A program made the translations under genes and the position numbers. Under the pieces are notes generated by a model. That model ran no database searches and was not told where the DNA came from. It worked only from the letters and a program-made list of their open reading frames with translations. This document shows positions 19,047-28,492 of a DNA stretch of 64,000 nucleotides, piece after piece; the first letter of the stretch is position 1, and every line of letters starts with the position of its first letter. The stretch is taken from NCBI RefSeq assembly GCF_006337105.1, contig NZ_CP040871.1, positions 2,932,501 to 2,996,500 of the forward strand. The letters are read 5' to 3'. Source of the stretch: Thermomonas aquatica (lineage in GTDB: Bacteria; Pseudomonadota; Gammaproteobacteria; Xanthomonadales; Xanthomonadaceae).

Positions 19047-19537
19047 CGGATCCCGACGATCGCGTAGCGCACGACGCCGCCCGGCAGCACGGCGTCGAAT
19101 CCGTCGTCCACGCGTTTCCTGAGCATCGCCCGCGCCAGCGGCGCGTCGATGCTGATCCAGCCGCGCTGCGCGTCGGTCTCGTCCGGGCCCACGATGCGGT
19201 AGCGCACCAGCTCGCCGCTGTCCAGGTCTTCCAGTTCGACCTCCGCGCCGAAGAACACCGCGTCGCGGTCGGCGGGCGCGGCATCGACCACGCGCAAGGC
19301 CTCCAGCCGCTTGCTCAGGTAACGCACCCGGCGGTCGATCTCGCCGAGTTGCTTCTTGCGATAGGTGTACTCGGCATTCTCCGAGCGGTCGCCCTCGGCC
19401 GCCGCGGCGGCGAGGGCCTTCACCACGCCGGGGCGCTTCGCCCGCCACAGGTCGTCCAGTTCCGATTTCAACCGGTCGTGGCCTTCGCGGGTGATCAGCG
19501 CCGTGCTCTTCTCGGCGGGGGGACGCCAACGGCTCAT
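19034..19537 (-). CDS. greB: Transcription elongation factor GreB
   Basis: A 167-residue cleavage factor that rescues backtracked RNA polymerase. The N-terminal coiled coil has [21 protein letters not shown] and [15 protein letters not shown], with the acidic D/E pair at the tip. The C-terminal FKBP-like domain ends [15 protein letters not shown]. GreB is preferred over GreA by length and the YRKKQL... R pattern. Its ATG overlaps the CPBP protease stop by ATGA. A decayed partial copy of the same gene lies about 1 kb away (20582-20707). Confidence 0.9.
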   Translation of the reverse strand: MSRWRPPAEKSTALITREGHDRLKSELDDLWRAKRPGVVKALAAAAAEGDRSENAEYTYRKKQLGEIDRRVRYLSKRLEALRVVDAAPADRDAVFFGAEVELEDLDSGELVRYRIVGPDETDAQRGWISIDAPLARAMLRKRVDDGFDAVLPGGVVRYAIVGIRYRG

Positions 19538-20337
19538 GCGGACAACGGTTCCGGTGGAGCGCTGGCCGACGCGGCGCGGCGGAAGTAGTACCTGCGCTGC
19601 CAGGCCACGAACAACAGCACGGCGCCCAGATAGAACGGCGCGCTCGACGCGCCGCCGGGCAGGTTGGCGCCGCCGATGGTGGGGAAGGCGGCTTCCAGCA
19701 GGCGCCCGTGCGTATTGGCGCTCCAATGCAGGAACACAGCCGGCCACACCGAGCCGCCGGCGCGCGGCACCAGCCATACCAGCAGCAGCGACAGCGTCAG
19801 GCAATGCGAGGCGAAGCCCAGCGTGGAGCGCAGCGAGGAGAACACGCTGTCGTAGAACGCCGGTAGATGCCAGACGGCCCAGATGAGGGCGACGACCAGT
19901 GCGGTCAGGAACGGCGACATGCGAGTCAGCAGCGTGTTCTGGAGATAACCGCGCCAGCCGAACTCCTCGGCGAACGGGCCGGTGATCCACGCCGTTGCCA
20001 GCATGGTGAGGAAGCCGGCATCGAGGGCGGGGTGGAAAGCGGACGGCAGCTTGCCCGCCGCGCGCAGCGCCATCCACCCGAGCCCGAGGCCGAGCGGAAT
20101 CAGATAGCCGATGACGATGAAACGCAGCGACCCGGCCACGCGCAGTGTGCGCCGGCCGAACGCGCGCAGCCCGTCCAAGCCGCCTTCGGCATAGCTGGCG
20201 GCAAACCCGCCGAGGCTGCAGAAGAGTGCGGTGTACCAATACAGCGGGTTGTCCTCGCTCATGAAGATGTCGCAGGCCCAGACCGGGACGAACGCCATGA
20301 ACAGGAAAACCGCAAGCCCGCGCTGGGTCTTGGTCAT
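19534..20337 (-). CDS. CPBP family intramembrane metalloprotease
   Basis: A 267-residue multi-pass membrane protein (about seven helices) of the CAAX/Abi (CPBP) family. The first motif EEFGWRGYL has E124/E125 and R129. The later WHLPAF and [14 protein letters not shown] supply the other metal-binding His residues. The cellular role is unknown in most bacteria; options are processing of membrane peptides or immunity to bacteriocin-like peptides. It is translationally coupled to greB. Confidence 0.88.
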   Translation of the reverse strand: MTKTQRGLAVFLFMAFVPVWACDIFMSEDNPLYWYTALFCSLGGFAASYAEGGLDGLRAFGRRTLRVAGSLRFIVIGYLIPLGLGLGWMALRAAGKLPSAFHPALDAGFLTMLATAWITGPFAEEFGWRGYLQNTLLTRMSPFLTALVVALIWAVWHLPAFYDSVFSSLRSTLGFASHCLTLSLLLVWLVPRAGGSVWPAVFLHWSANTHGRLLEAAFPTIGGANLPGGASSAPFYLGAVLLFVAWQRRYYFRRAASASAPPEPLSA

Positions 20338-20380
20338 CGATATGTCCTAGAGGTGTTGTGAAGAAAAAACAACGGCGCAC

Positions 20381-20707
20381 TCAACGCCTGCCGAAGATCC
20401 CGCGCGCGCTCCATTTGCCGAACGGCCCGCCGTATTGCCGGCCGCCGATTCGCCGATCAAGCCGCCGACATTGCGCGTGGTCTGCTTCGCCATGCGTTCC
20501 GCCACGCCTTGGCGGCGCCGGGTCCCCGACAGGAGCTCGCCGATCTCCTGGCCGGGGCAGGCCGTGGTTGTGCCGCGTGCTCACCAGTGCGACGTGCGCG
20601 CCGAAGAACACCGCATCGCGATCCGCGGGCGCGGCGTCCGCCTTCAGCCGGTCGTGCCCGGCGCGCGTGATCAGCGCGATGCTGCCGGGCGGACCCCAGC
20701 GCCCCAT
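20381..20707 (-). pseudogene. Mosaic gene debris: greB N-terminus joined to HerA-like C-terminus
   Basis: The stretch between the CPBP and NlpE-type genes holds remnants of two neighbours. At 20582-20707 the start MGRWGPPGSIALITRAGHDR matches GreB, but the coiled coil is deleted and [17 protein letters not shown] resumes at the GreB linker. At about 20381-20526 the other part matches the tail of the HerA-like ATPase at 21243: GTRRRQGVAERMAKQTTRN in one frame, then GRQYGGPFG...GIFGRR with stop in another. A frameshift and a deletion show that it is dead. A 108-codon open frame remains but is unlikely to be functional. Confidence 0.65.
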
Positions 20708-20710
20708 CGA

Positions 20711-21205
20711 TCAACGGCGCCGCAGGCTGTAATCGAGCTTGCTGTCGATCGGCTTGCCTTCGGTATCCAGCGCGCGCAACTCGTTGCCGGAGACGACTTC
20801 GAACCAGCGGTCGCGCTCCTGCTTGTCTTCCGGATCGAGCAGCAGGGTCTTGCCGTCTTCCTTTACGGTCCAGGTGCCCTTGAGGGTGAAACTGCTGCTG
20901 TCGCTGTCCTGGTAGACCTCGCTCATGGTGAAGCCGCCTTCCGGGGCGAACGCGATGCTGGTGTCGATGCCGGGGCAGTCCGCGCAGGGCAGGGTGCCGC
21001 CGTAGGTGCCGGCGAACGCCTTCGCGTCGAAACCCGGGGCGGCGCTGGATGGCGAGTTCTGGTCGATTTCGGAGATCACCGCACTCTTGATCTCTTCGGT
21101 CGGCGCGGCGGCGACGGCTGCGGGCGGCGCCTCGGCTTCGCGCTTGCAGGCGGCGAGGGCGAGGCAGGACAGGGCGAGTGCAAGGAAAATGCGCGAGCGG
21201 TTCAT
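20711..21205 (-). CDS. NlpE N-terminal domain lipoprotein
   Basis: A 164-residue lipoprotein with lipobox LAAC (Cys20). Residues about 64-164 match the NlpE N-terminal domain: GTYGGTLPCADCPGI carries the CxxC pair (C74, C77), then TMSEVYQDSD and GTWTVKEDGKTLLL. In E. coli NlpE senses surface contact and copper stress for the Cpx system. This shorter form lacks the C-terminal domain, so the sensing role is not assured. It ends just before the mosaic debris and lies 37 bases after the HerA-like gene on the same strand. Confidence 0.82.
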   Translation of the reverse strand: MNRSRIFLALALSCLALAACKREAEAPPAAVAAAPTEEIKSAVISEIDQNSPSSAAPGFDAKAFAGTYGGTLPCADCPGIDTSIAFAPEGGFTMSEVYQDSDSSSFTLKGTWTVKEDGKTLLLDPEDKQERDRWFEVVSGNELRALDTEGKPIDSKLDYSLRRR

Positions 21206-21242
21206 CGTGTGGTCTCGTCGATGGGTTGCGGATGGTCGGGGA

Positions 21243-22754
21243 TCAGCGTTTGCCGCCGAAGATGCTGCCGAGGATGCCGCGCAGGATCTGCCGGCCGACC
21301 TGGTTGCCGACGGTGCGGGCGGTCTGCTTGGCCATGGTCTCGATCATGCCCTGGCGGCGCTTGGTGCCGAACACGGCGTCCTTGACCGCACCGCCGAAAC
21401 CGCCTTCCTCGGCATCGTCGTCTTCGCGGGTCTTCGCTTGCGGCGCCTGCGCCTGTTCGGCTTTCGTTTCCGCTTTCTTCGCCAGCAGTTCGGCGGCGGA
21501 ATCGCGGTCGATGCGGGTGTCGTACTTCATGCCGACCGGGCTGCCGGCGCGCACCTGCGCGCGTTCGGCCTCGGTGATCGCGCCCATCCGGCAACGCGGC
21601 GGCGCGACCAGGGTCTTCTCGACCGGCATCGGGATGCCCTTGTCCTGCAGGGTCGAGACCAGCGCCTCGCCGACGCCGAGCTGGCCGATGGTCTTGGCCA
21701 CGTCCAGGCCGGGATTGGCGACGAAGGTTTCCGCGGCGGTCTTGACCGCCTTCTGGTCGCGCGGGGTGAACGCGCGCAGCGCATGCTGGAAGCGGTTGCC
21801 CATCTGGCCGAGGATCTCGTCCGGCACGTCGTCGGGGAACTGCGAGCAGAAGTACACGCCGACGCCCTTGGAGCGGATCAGGCGGACGACCTGTTCGATG
21901 CGCTGGCGCAGCGCCGGCGGCGCGTCGTCGAACAGCAGGTGCGCCTCGTCGAACACGAAGACGAGTTTCGGCTTGTCGAGGTCGCCGACTTCCGGCAGGT
22001 TCTCGAACAGTTCGCTGAGCAGCCACAGCAGGAAGCTGGAATACAGCTTGGGCTTCAGGATCAGCTGGTCGGCGGCCAGGATGTTGACCACGCCGCGGCC
22101 GTCGGTCGTGGTGCGCATCAGGTCGGCCAGTTCCAGCGCCGGTTCGCCGAAGAACAGCTCCGCGCCTTCCTGTTCCAGGCGCAGCAGGGCGCGCTGGATG
22201 GCGCCGATCGACTGCGTGCTGACCAGGCCGTAGGAGGTGGACACGTCCTTGCGTTCCTCGGCGATCAGGCCGAGCAGGGCGCGCAGGTCCTCGAGGTCGA
22301 GCAGCAGCAGGCCGCGGTCGTCGGCCAGCTTGAACACGATGTCGAGCACGCCGCCCTGGGTCTCGTTCAATTCGAGGATGCGGCCGAGCAGGGTCGGGCC
22401 CATCTCGCTGACGGTGGTGCGCACCGGGTGGCCGAGCTTGCCCCACAGGTCCCAGAACACCACCGGCGCGGCTTCATTGCGGTAATCGGCGATGCCCAGC
22501 TGGGCGATGCGCTGCTGGATCCTGTCGTTCATGGCACCGGCCGCCGCCAGCCCGGCCACGTCGCCCTTGACGTCGGCCAGGAACACCGGCACGCCGATCC
22601 GGCTGAAGCCCTCGGCCAGGGTCATCAGGGTCACCGTCTTGCCGGTGCCGGTGGCGCCGGCGACCAGGCCGTGGCGATTGCCGTATTTCGGCAGCAGGAA
22701 CACGTTGCCGCTGGTTTCGGTGGTGACGGCCTTGCCGACGAGGATGGGGTCCAT
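21243..22754 (-). CDS. HerA-like (DUF853) ATPase/helicase
   Basis: A 503-residue cytoplasmic P-loop ATPase of the DUF853 type. Walker A is GATGTGKT (residues 33-40) and Walker B is LVFVFDEAHLLF (about 260-272). The C-terminal tail is AKQTARTVGNQVGRQILRG and ends FGGKR. A start at 22754 (MDPILVGK) is chosen because the longer open frame has no coding character. The family is described as putative helicases related to HerA; the bacterial role is not settled. A fragment of its tail lies in the debris at 20381-20526. Confidence 0.9.
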   Translation of the reverse strand: MDPILVGKAVTTETSGNVFLLPKYGNRHGLVAGATGTGKTVTLMTLAEGFSRIGVPVFLADVKGDVAGLAAAGAMNDRIQQRIAQLGIADYRNEAAPVVFWDLWGKLGHPVRTTVSEMGPTLLGRILELNETQGGVLDIVFKLADDRGLLLLDLEDLRALLGLIAEERKDVSTSYGLVSTQSIGAIQRALLRLEQEGAELFFGEPALELADLMRTTTDGRGVVNILAADQLILKPKLYSSFLLWLLSELFENLPEVGDLDKPKLVFVFDEAHLLFDDAPPALRQRIEQVVRLIRSKGVGVYFCSQFPDDVPDEILGQMGNRFQHALRAFTPRDQKAVKTAAETFVANPGLDVAKTIGQLGVGEALVSTLQDKGIPMPVEKTLVAPPRCRMGAITEAERAQVRAGSPVGMKYDTRIDRDSAAELLAKKAETKAEQAQAPQAKTREDDDAEEGGFGGAVKDAVFGTKRRQGMIETMAKQTARTVGNQVGRQILRGILGSIFGGKR

Positions 22755-22908
22755 GCGAATGCGCGTCCGATGATGGGCTGCTGGGAATGTGAATGCGTGC
22801 AACGCCGATTCTATGCGATGCCGGTCGCATTTCCCGTGCCGTGGCGGGTTCCCTTGCCCGCGCGTGGCGGCTACCCTCCCGCTTCCCACGCAGCCCCTCG
22901 ATGCATCC
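22755..22908. promoter_or_regulatory. Divergent intergenic region (HerA-like / lytic transglycosylase)
   Basis: A 154-base space between two divergent starts. It must hold both promoters, but no convincing -35/-10 pair or operator was recognised. Confidence 0.3.
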
Positions 22909-24444
22909 ATGTCCCATCGCGTTTCCGTGTTTGCCGCCGCATTCGCCATCGCCTCGATCGCCGCCTTGTCCGCGCCGGGCGCCCACGCGCAATCGAAGCG
23001 CGACCTGGCCGCCGCCAGCGTCCTCCAGCAACGCATGGATGCCGCCGAGAAGCGTTACCGCGACGGCATGCTGGCCGATGACGAGGAAGCCGCCAGCGCC
23101 GCCAGCAGCGCCGCGCTGGCCGAGATGAAGACGGTGATCGAGGCCTGCGCGAAGCAGAAGGGCTGCTCGATGCCGGGCATGCTGGCGACCTACGAACGCC
23201 TGCTCAAGGCCAGCCCGCAAGCCGGCGAGGAACTGTTCGACGAGGACGGCCAGGACCCGATCGACGAAGCCGACTTCACCGCCGCCGACGTGCCGGACGA
23301 GGCGAACGCAGCCTCGCTGCTGAGCGAGGACGGCCAGCGCTTCGTGCGCATGGTGCAGTTCAACCCGGCGGTGCAGGCCGGCATCCGCCGCTGGCTCACC
23401 GACATGCGCCCGTCGCTGATGGACAGCTACGAGAACTACCGCTACATGCAGCACCTGATGTCGCCGCCGTTCAAGCGCCACGGCCTGCCGGAGGCGCTGC
23501 TGTTCGGGATCATGGCCAAGGAATCCAACGGCAAGGTGCATGCCGGTTCGCGCGCCGGCGCGGTGGGTCCGCTGCAATTCATGCCGGCCACCGGCCGCCG
23601 CTTCGGCCTGGGCAACGACGGCACCGGCTTCGATACCCGCTACGACCCGGCCGCATCGGCCGATGCCGCCGCGCAGTACCTGAGCGAGCGCATGGCCCAG
23701 CTCAACAACAGCATCGAACTGTCGCTGGCCGGCTACAACGGCGGCGAGGGCCGCGCGGCGCGGGTGTTCCAGGGCAGCGGCGGGCGCAGCTTCTGGGACT
23801 ACGACGTCTACAACCAGTTCCCCGCGGAAACCAAGGACTACGTGCCGATGGTGATCGCCGCGGCCTGGCTGTTCCTGCATCCGAAGGAATACGGCATCCG
23901 CTGGCCGCGGGTCAGCGCCAGGCCGGCCATGGTCACCCTGACGCAACCGGCCTCGATCTACGAGCTCACCATCTGCCTGGGCAACTACGGTTCGCGCGAC
24001 GGCTACATGCGCGCGTTGCGCAACCTCAATCCGCGCTGGGACGTGGACAGCACGATTCCCGCCGGTACCGCGCTCAACGCCACCACCCGCATCGCCTGGC
24101 TGTATCGCTTCAATTGCGGCAACGGCAAGCGCGCGCAACTGGCCAAGCAACTGGTGCAGAGCAACGTGCAGTCCGCGCTGGTGCGGATCGGGCCGATGAC
24201 CAGCGCGCCCGTCGCAAGCGCCGATCCGCCGGCGCAGGAAGCCGCGCCGCCGCCCAGGCCGGCCAAGCCCGCCAAGCCGGCGAAGCCGAAGACCTACAAG
24301 GTGCAGCGCGGCGAGAACCTGACCGGGATCGCGCGCAAGTTCGATTGCGACCTGTCCGATTTCGCCAAGGCCAACAAGCTCAAGCCGCCGAAGTACGCGA
24401 TCCGCCCCGGGCAGGCCCTGAAGCTCGCAGGCTGCAAGGGGTGA
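22909..24444 (+). CDS. Membrane-bound-type lytic transglycosylase with LysM (MltD-like)
   Basis: A 511-residue periplasmic peptidoglycan hydrolase. The signal peptide ends at AHAQ (residue 28). The SLT domain has the catalytic Glu205 (AKESNGKVHAGS), then GAVGPLQFMPATGRRFGL and SLAGYNGGEGRAARVF. A C-terminal LysM (residues about 460-508: YKVQRGENLTGIARKF) binds glycan, after a Pro/Ala/Lys linker. It resembles MltD but has no lipobox. The stop codon abuts the first base of the 73-bp tandem repeat. Confidence 0.9.
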   Translation: MSHRVSVFAAAFAIASIAALSAPGAHAQSKRDLAAASVLQQRMDAAEKRYRDGMLADDEEAASAASSAALAEMKTVIEACAKQKGCSMPGMLATYERLLKASPQAGEELFDEDGQDPIDEADFTAADVPDEANAASLLSEDGQRFVRMVQFNPAVQAGIRRWLTDMRPSLMDSYENYRYMQHLMSPPFKRHGLPEALLFGIMAKESNGKVHAGSRAGAVGPLQFMPATGRRFGLGNDGTGFDTRYDPAASADAAAQYLSERMAQLNNSIELSLAGYNGGEGRAARVFQGSGGRSFWDYDVYNQFPAETKDYVPMVIAAAWLFLHPKEYGIRWPRVSARPAMVTLTQPASIYELTICLGNYGSRDGYMRALRNLNPRWDVDSTIPAGTALNATTRIAWLYRFNCGNGKRAQLAKQLVQSNVQSALVRIGPMTSAPVASADPPAQEAAPPPRPAKPAKPAKPKTYKVQRGENLTGIARKFDCDLSDFAKANKLKPPKYAIRPGQALKLAGCKG

Positions 24445-24806
24445 GCGGGGAATTCGAGCGGCGCTAGCCGCGAGCCCGCGAACGCCCGCTGCCATGCAAG
24501 GCAGCGGGCCGGGGCCAGCGGGGAATTCGAGCGGCGCTAGCCGCGAGCCCGCGAACGCCCGCTGCCATGCAAGGCAGCGGGCCGGGGCCAGCGGGGAATT
24601 CGAGCGGCGCTAGCCGCGAGCCCGCGAACGCCCGCTGCCATGCAAGGCAGCGGGCCGGGGCCAGCGGGGAATTCGAGCGGCGCTAGCCGCGAGCCCGCGA
24701 ACGCCCGCTGCCATGCAAGGCAGCGGGCCGGGGCCAGCGGGGAATTCGAGCGGCGCTAGCCGCGAGCCCGCGAACGCCCGCTGCCATGCAAGGCAGCGGG
24801 CCGGGG
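24445..24806. repeat. Five-copy 73-bp tandem repeat with internal hairpins
   Basis: Units start at 24445, 24518, 24591, 24664 and 24737. The first four are identical over 73 bases and the fifth is identical for 70. Each unit has a 10-bp perfect stem (GCCCGCTGCC, loop ATGCAA, GGCAGCGGGC) at offsets 40-65, a smaller GCGGC-GCTA-GCCGC stem at offsets 15-28, and an EcoRI site. The array begins on the base after the transglycosylase stop and ends 13 bases before the GGDEF stop, so it fills the space between convergent genes. It may act as a two-way terminator or be a REP-like element. It has no spacers, so it is not CRISPR. Confidence 0.95.
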
Positions 24807-24819
24807 CGGTTGCCGGCGG

Positions 24820-25884
24820 TCAGGCGGCGCTGGCGACCCGGTTGCGCCCCGCGCGCTTGGCTTCGTAGAGCGCGCGATCCGCTCTGGCGAACAAGGCATC
24901 GGTCGCGCTGCCCGCCGCAGGCACCGCGCAGGCGGCGCCCACGCTGATGGTGACCAGGCCGGCCTGCGCATGGCGGTGTTCTATCGCGCAGGCCTGCACG
25001 GCTTCGCGCACGCGCTCGGCCAGGGCATGCGCCTGCTCCAGCGCGGTGCCGGGCAGGATGATGGCGAATTCCTCGCCGCCGTAACGGGCCAGCCGGCCAG
25101 TCGATCCGGCGATCGTCTCCTTCAGGATCGCCGCGACCAGGCGCAGGCAATCGTCGCCGGCCAGGTGGCCGTAGCCGTCGTTGTAGGCCTTGAAGTCGTC
25201 CACGTCCGCGAGCACCAGCGACAGCGGGGAAGCGGATGCGCCGGCATCCGCATGCGCCTGCGCGAACCATGCGTCGAAGCTGCGCCGGTTGGGGATCCGG
25301 GTCAGGCTGTCGAGTTCCGACAGCGATTCGACGATGGCGTAGGCATCCCGCAGTTCCTCGTTGGCGCGTTGCAGGGCCGCCACCAGGTTGGCGGCGCGGA
25401 TCGCGCCGGCGATCTGGTCGGCGACCGTTTCCAGCAACGCGCGTTGCCCGCGGAACGCGCCCGGCGCCTGGCTTTCGACGTTGAGGACGGCCAGCACCTC
25501 GCCGCGATGGACGATCGGCACGCACAGTTCGGAGCGGGTGCCGGGCATGGTGTCGATGAAATTGGGGTGGCTGCTGGTGTCCTCGATGTCGAGCGTGCGC
25601 CCGGTCAGCGCGCATTCGCCGACCACGCCCGAGCCGAGCGCGCGGCGGTAGCCCACGGCGATCGCCGTGGGCACCTCGCTGTACACCGCTTCGCAGCAGA
25701 ATTCGCCGCGCTCGCGGTCGACCCGGGCGAAGGCGATGAATTCCCAGCCGAATTCGTCGTGCAGGGTGTCCACGATCCGCTGCAGCATCGGGCCGAGGTC
25801 GAGGTCTTCCAGCGCAATGCGGGCGATGCGGTTCAGCACCGACAGCTGGCGCAAGGTGTCCCGCCCGGAATCGTCCTGATGCAT
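24820..25884 (-). CDS. Diguanylate cyclase with N-terminal GAF domain
   Basis: A 354-residue soluble signalling enzyme that makes cyclic di-GMP from two GTP. Residues about 20-160 form a GAF sensor domain. A short helical linker leads to the GGDEF domain, whose active-site motif is GGEEF at residues 269-273 (RYGGEEFAIILPG). DSLTRIPNRRSFD marks the domain start. The RxxD inhibitory site that would precede GGEEF is absent (GSTG at that place), so product feedback is probably missing. The GAF ligand is unknown. Confidence 0.93.
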   Translation of the reverse strand: MHQDDSGRDTLRQLSVLNRIARIALEDLDLGPMLQRIVDTLHDEFGWEFIAFARVDRERGEFCCEAVYSEVPTAIAVGYRRALGSGVVGECALTGRTLDIEDTSSHPNFIDTMPGTRSELCVPIVHRGEVLAVLNVESQAPGAFRGQRALLETVADQIAGAIRAANLVAALQRANEELRDAYAIVESLSELDSLTRIPNRRSFDAWFAQAHADAGASASPLSLVLADVDDFKAYNDGYGHLAGDDCLRLVAAILKETIAGSTGRLARYGGEEFAIILPGTALEQAHALAERVREAVQACAIEHRHAQAGLVTISVGAACAVPAAGSATDALFARADRALYEAKRAGRNRVASAA

Positions 25885-25964
25885 TCGTCCCCCGGATCGC
25901 GCGCGCAGGTTCCCCTATCGCGGCAAGCGGCGCAAGCGCCGGGCCGGCCGCCCGGCCCTTGGCA

Positions 25965-26807
25965 TCATCCGCGCAACGCCAGTCGCTGCCCCAGCCGCAC
26001 GGGCTGTTCCGCGGCCAACCCCGGCGCAAGGCTCGCCGCGCCCTTCGGCAGCAGCACGATCACCGTGCTGCCGTAGTTGAAGCGCGCCATCTCGGCGAAG
26101 CGCTCGAGCACGATGCCCTTGCCGCGGTAATCCTTGCTGGTGATGCGGTCGGCATAGGCGGGGATCTCGACGCCGCTCCACACGGTCTCCACCCCGGACA
26201 CCAGCAGCGCGCCGACCATCACCGAGGCCATCGGCCCGAACTCGGTATCGAAGTGGCAGACCAGGCGCTCGTTGCGGGCGAACAGGCGCGGCACGTCGGC
26301 CACCGCGGCGGTGCCGACCGAGAACAGCCGGCCGGGCACGTGCACGGTTTCGCGCAGGGTGCCGGTCCACGGCATGTGCACGCGGTGGTAGTCGCGCGGC
26401 GAGAGGTACACGGTGGCGAACAGGCCGTCGGCGTAGGGCTTCGCGGCTTCCTCGTCGCCCAGCAGTTCGGCGGCGGTATAGGACTGGCCCTTGGCCTGGA
26501 AGATGCGGCCATCGACGATCTCGCCGCACTGGCTGATGTGGCCGTCGGCCGGCATCAGCAACGCGTTCGGATCCGGATCCGGCACGCGCGCGCCGGGCTT
26601 CAGCGCGCGGGTGAAGAAGGCATTGAAGCTTGGATACGCGTTCGGATCCGGTTCGGCGGCTTCGGACAGGTCGACGCCGAACTTGCGGGTCACCGTGTCG
26701 ATCAGCCATTGCTTGATCGACGGATTGGTCGAGTACGCCAGCCTGCGCGCCAGCGAGGACAGCAGCCGGTGCGGCAGGACATAGGTGAGGGCAGTGATCG
26801 GGCTCAT
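25965..26807 (-). CDS. psd: Phosphatidylserine decarboxylase proenzyme
   Basis: A 280-residue membrane-associated enzyme that makes phosphatidylethanolamine. Self-cleavage occurs before Ser247 in NYGSTVIV (G246/S247), giving a beta chain and a pyruvoyl alpha chain; many homologues have LGST there. The conserved [18 protein letters not shown] and [13 protein letters not shown] blocks are present. ATG 26807 overlaps the stop of the SCO1-type gene by ATGA; the open frame continues much further upstream, but without psd character. Confidence 0.95.
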   Translation of the reverse strand: MSPITALTYVLPHRLLSSLARRLAYSTNPSIKQWLIDTVTRKFGVDLSEAAEPDPNAYPSFNAFFTRALKPGARVPDPDPNALLMPADGHISQCGEIVDGRIFQAKGQSYTAAELLGDEEAAKPYADGLFATVYLSPRDYHRVHMPWTGTLRETVHVPGRLFSVGTAAVADVPRLFARNERLVCHFDTEFGPMASVMVGALLVSGVETVWSGVEIPAYADRITSKDYRGKGIVLERFAEMARFNYGSTVIVLLPKGAASLAPGLAAEQPVRLGQRLALRG

Positions 26808-27442
26808 TGTTTGCCCTCGGTCAGCTTGGCAAGGTCGGCGGCGATGCCTTTCACATCGAACGGCGGTTGCACCACGCCGGCCATCCGCGCCTGCGGGTCG
26901 AGCATCACCAGCGCGGCGCTGTGGTCGATCGTGTAGTCGTCCGGCTTGCCGCTGGCGCCCGGCGATTTCATGAACACCAGCGACAGCGAACGCGCGAAGG
27001 CTTCCAGCTGCGGCAGCGGCGCGGTCGCGGCCAGGGTGTCGGCGTGGAAGGCATGCGCGTAGTCGCCGGTGAGCTTCGGGCTGTCGCGGTCCGGGTCGGC
27101 GGAGACGAACAGCACGCGCGGGCGGGTGGCTTCCGGCAGCGACGCCCATCGCTTCTGCGCGCCGGCAAGCTGGGCCAGCGTGGTCGGGCACACGTCCGGG
27201 CAGTGGGTGAAGCCGAGGAAGACCAAGGTCCAGTGGCCCTTGAGCTCGTCGCCGGTCAGCGGCGTGCCGTCCGATTGCTGCAGGGAGAACGCAGGCAGGG
27301 TGCGTGGCGTCGGCAGCAGGTTGAAGCTGGCCACGGACGGCGGCGCGGCCACCGGCACGGCGAAATGCCGCTGCGACACCCACAGGCCCAGCCCGGCGGC
27401 GATGGCGGCGATGACCAGCAGGAGGATGGCGCGTTTCGACAT
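26804..27442 (-). CDS. SCO1/SenC family copper chaperone
   Basis: A 212-residue membrane-anchored thioredoxin-fold protein that helps deliver copper to the CuA centre of cytochrome oxidase. An N-terminal helix (residues about 5-22) anchors it facing the periplasm. The copper ligands are C81 and C85 (CPDVC) and H174 (DHSAAL). The start at 27442 (MSKRAILL) is favoured over an upstream ATG because it puts the charged end directly before the helix. No oxidase genes are in view. Confidence 0.92.
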   Translation of the reverse strand: MSKRAILLLVIAAIAAGLGLWVSQRHFAVPVAAPPSVASFNLLPTPRTLPAFSLQQSDGTPLTGDELKGHWTLVFLGFTHCPDVCPTTLAQLAGAQKRWASLPEATRPRVLFVSADPDRDSPKLTGDYAHAFHADTLAATAPLPQLEAFARSLSLVFMKSPGASGKPDDYTIDHSAALVMLDPQARMAGVVQPPFDVKGIAADLAKLTEGKQ

Positions 27443-27491
27443 GAGCGATGGCAATGACCGGAAAGCGGCCATGATAGCGGCCCGCCGCCGC

Positions 27492-27497
27492 TATACT
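27492..27497 (+). promoter_or_regulatory. Possible -10 element for prmB
   Basis: TATACT lies 28 bases before the prmB start in a GC-rich stretch; the -35 is poor. Confidence 0.4.
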
Positions 27498-27525
27498 TCA
27501 CGGTTACAGACCGCATAGCGCCGCC

Positions 27526-28473
27526 ATGTCCGAAGAATTGCAGACGATCATCGACCTGATCCGCTACGGCGCCAGCCGTTTCAACGCGGCCGGGCTGACC
27601 TTCGGCCACAGCTACGACAACGCCCTCGACGAGGCGACCCAGCTCACCCTGCATGCCCTGCACCTGCCGCACGACCTGTCGCCGGTGTACGGCAACGCGC
27701 GCATCACCGAGGCCGAGAAGGAAGACGTGCTGGGCCTGTTCCTGCGCCGCATCGAGGAGCGCATCCCGGCCGCCTACCTGACCGGCGAGGCCTGGTTCGC
27801 CGGGCTGAGCTTCAAGTCGGACCCGCGTGCGCTGGTGCCGCGTTCGCCGATCGCGGAGATGATCGAAGCCGGCTTCCAGCCCTGGCTGGGCGACCGCGAG
27901 GTGCGTCGCGCGCTGGACCTGTGCACCGGCTCCGGCTGCATCGCCATCGCGATGGCGCACCACAACCCGGACTGGCACGTCGACGGGGTGGACATCAGCG
28001 ACGACGCGCTGGCGCTGTCGCGCGAGAACGAGAAGCGCCTGCACGTGGAGAACGTGCGCTTCCTCAAGTCCGACCTGTTCGCCGGATTGCAGGGCGAGCA
28101 CTACGACCTGATCGTCACCAATCCGCCCTACGTCACCAACGACGAGACCGACGCCCTGCCGCGCGAGTACTCGCACGAGCCGGAACTCGGCCTGCGCGCC
28201 GGCGACGACGGACTCGACCTGGCGCTGAGGATCCTGCGCGATGCCCCGCTGCACCTGGACCGCGACGGCCTGCTGATCTGCGAAGTCGGCGAGGCCGAAC
28301 GCGCGCTGGTCAAGCTGCTGCCGGAACTGCCGCTGGCCTGGGTGGAATTCAAGTTCGGGCAGATGGGGATCTTCGTCGCCGAATGCGCCGACCTGATCGC
28401 CCACCACGAGCGGATCGCACGGCTGGCGGATGCGCGCGAATCGCGCGGCACGCCGCCCGGCGACCTGTTCTGA
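27526..28473 (+). CDS. prmB: Ribosomal protein L3 N5-glutamine methyltransferase
   Basis: A 315-residue SAM-dependent enzyme that methylates a glutamine side chain of ribosomal protein L3. The SAM-binding block is [15 protein letters not shown] (about residues 128-142) and the catalytic NPPY is at 199-202. PrmB rather than PrmC is indicated by the N-terminal region ([20 protein letters not shown]) and by its place directly before aroC, a common gammaproteobacterial arrangement. The stop at 28473 is 19 bases before the aroC start. Confidence 0.94.
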   Translation: MSEELQTIIDLIRYGASRFNAAGLTFGHSYDNALDEATQLTLHALHLPHDLSPVYGNARITEAEKEDVLGLFLRRIEERIPAAYLTGEAWFAGLSFKSDPRALVPRSPIAEMIEAGFQPWLGDREVRRALDLCTGSGCIAIAMAHHNPDWHVDGVDISDDALALSRENEKRLHVENVRFLKSDLFAGLQGEHYDLIVTNPPYVTNDETDALPREYSHEPELGLRAGDDGLDLALRILRDAPLHLDRDGLLICEVGEAERALVKLLPELPLAWVEFKFGQMGIFVAECADLIAHHERIARLADARESRGTPPGDLF

Positions 28474-28492
28474 GCAGGCGCGGCCGACCCAC

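Noticed and set aside
20457..20714. An 85-codon minus-strand ORF as an independent small gene
   Set aside because: It is another frame of the greB/HerA-like debris and has no conserved feature.
22474..24495. A 673-codon minus-strand frame across the transglycosylase gene and the repeat
   Set aside because: It is the antisense of the transglycosylase gene, which has a signal peptide, SLT and LysM domains.
24445..24806. CRISPR array
   Set aside because: Units are contiguous 73-bp copies with no unique spacers and no cas genes nearby.
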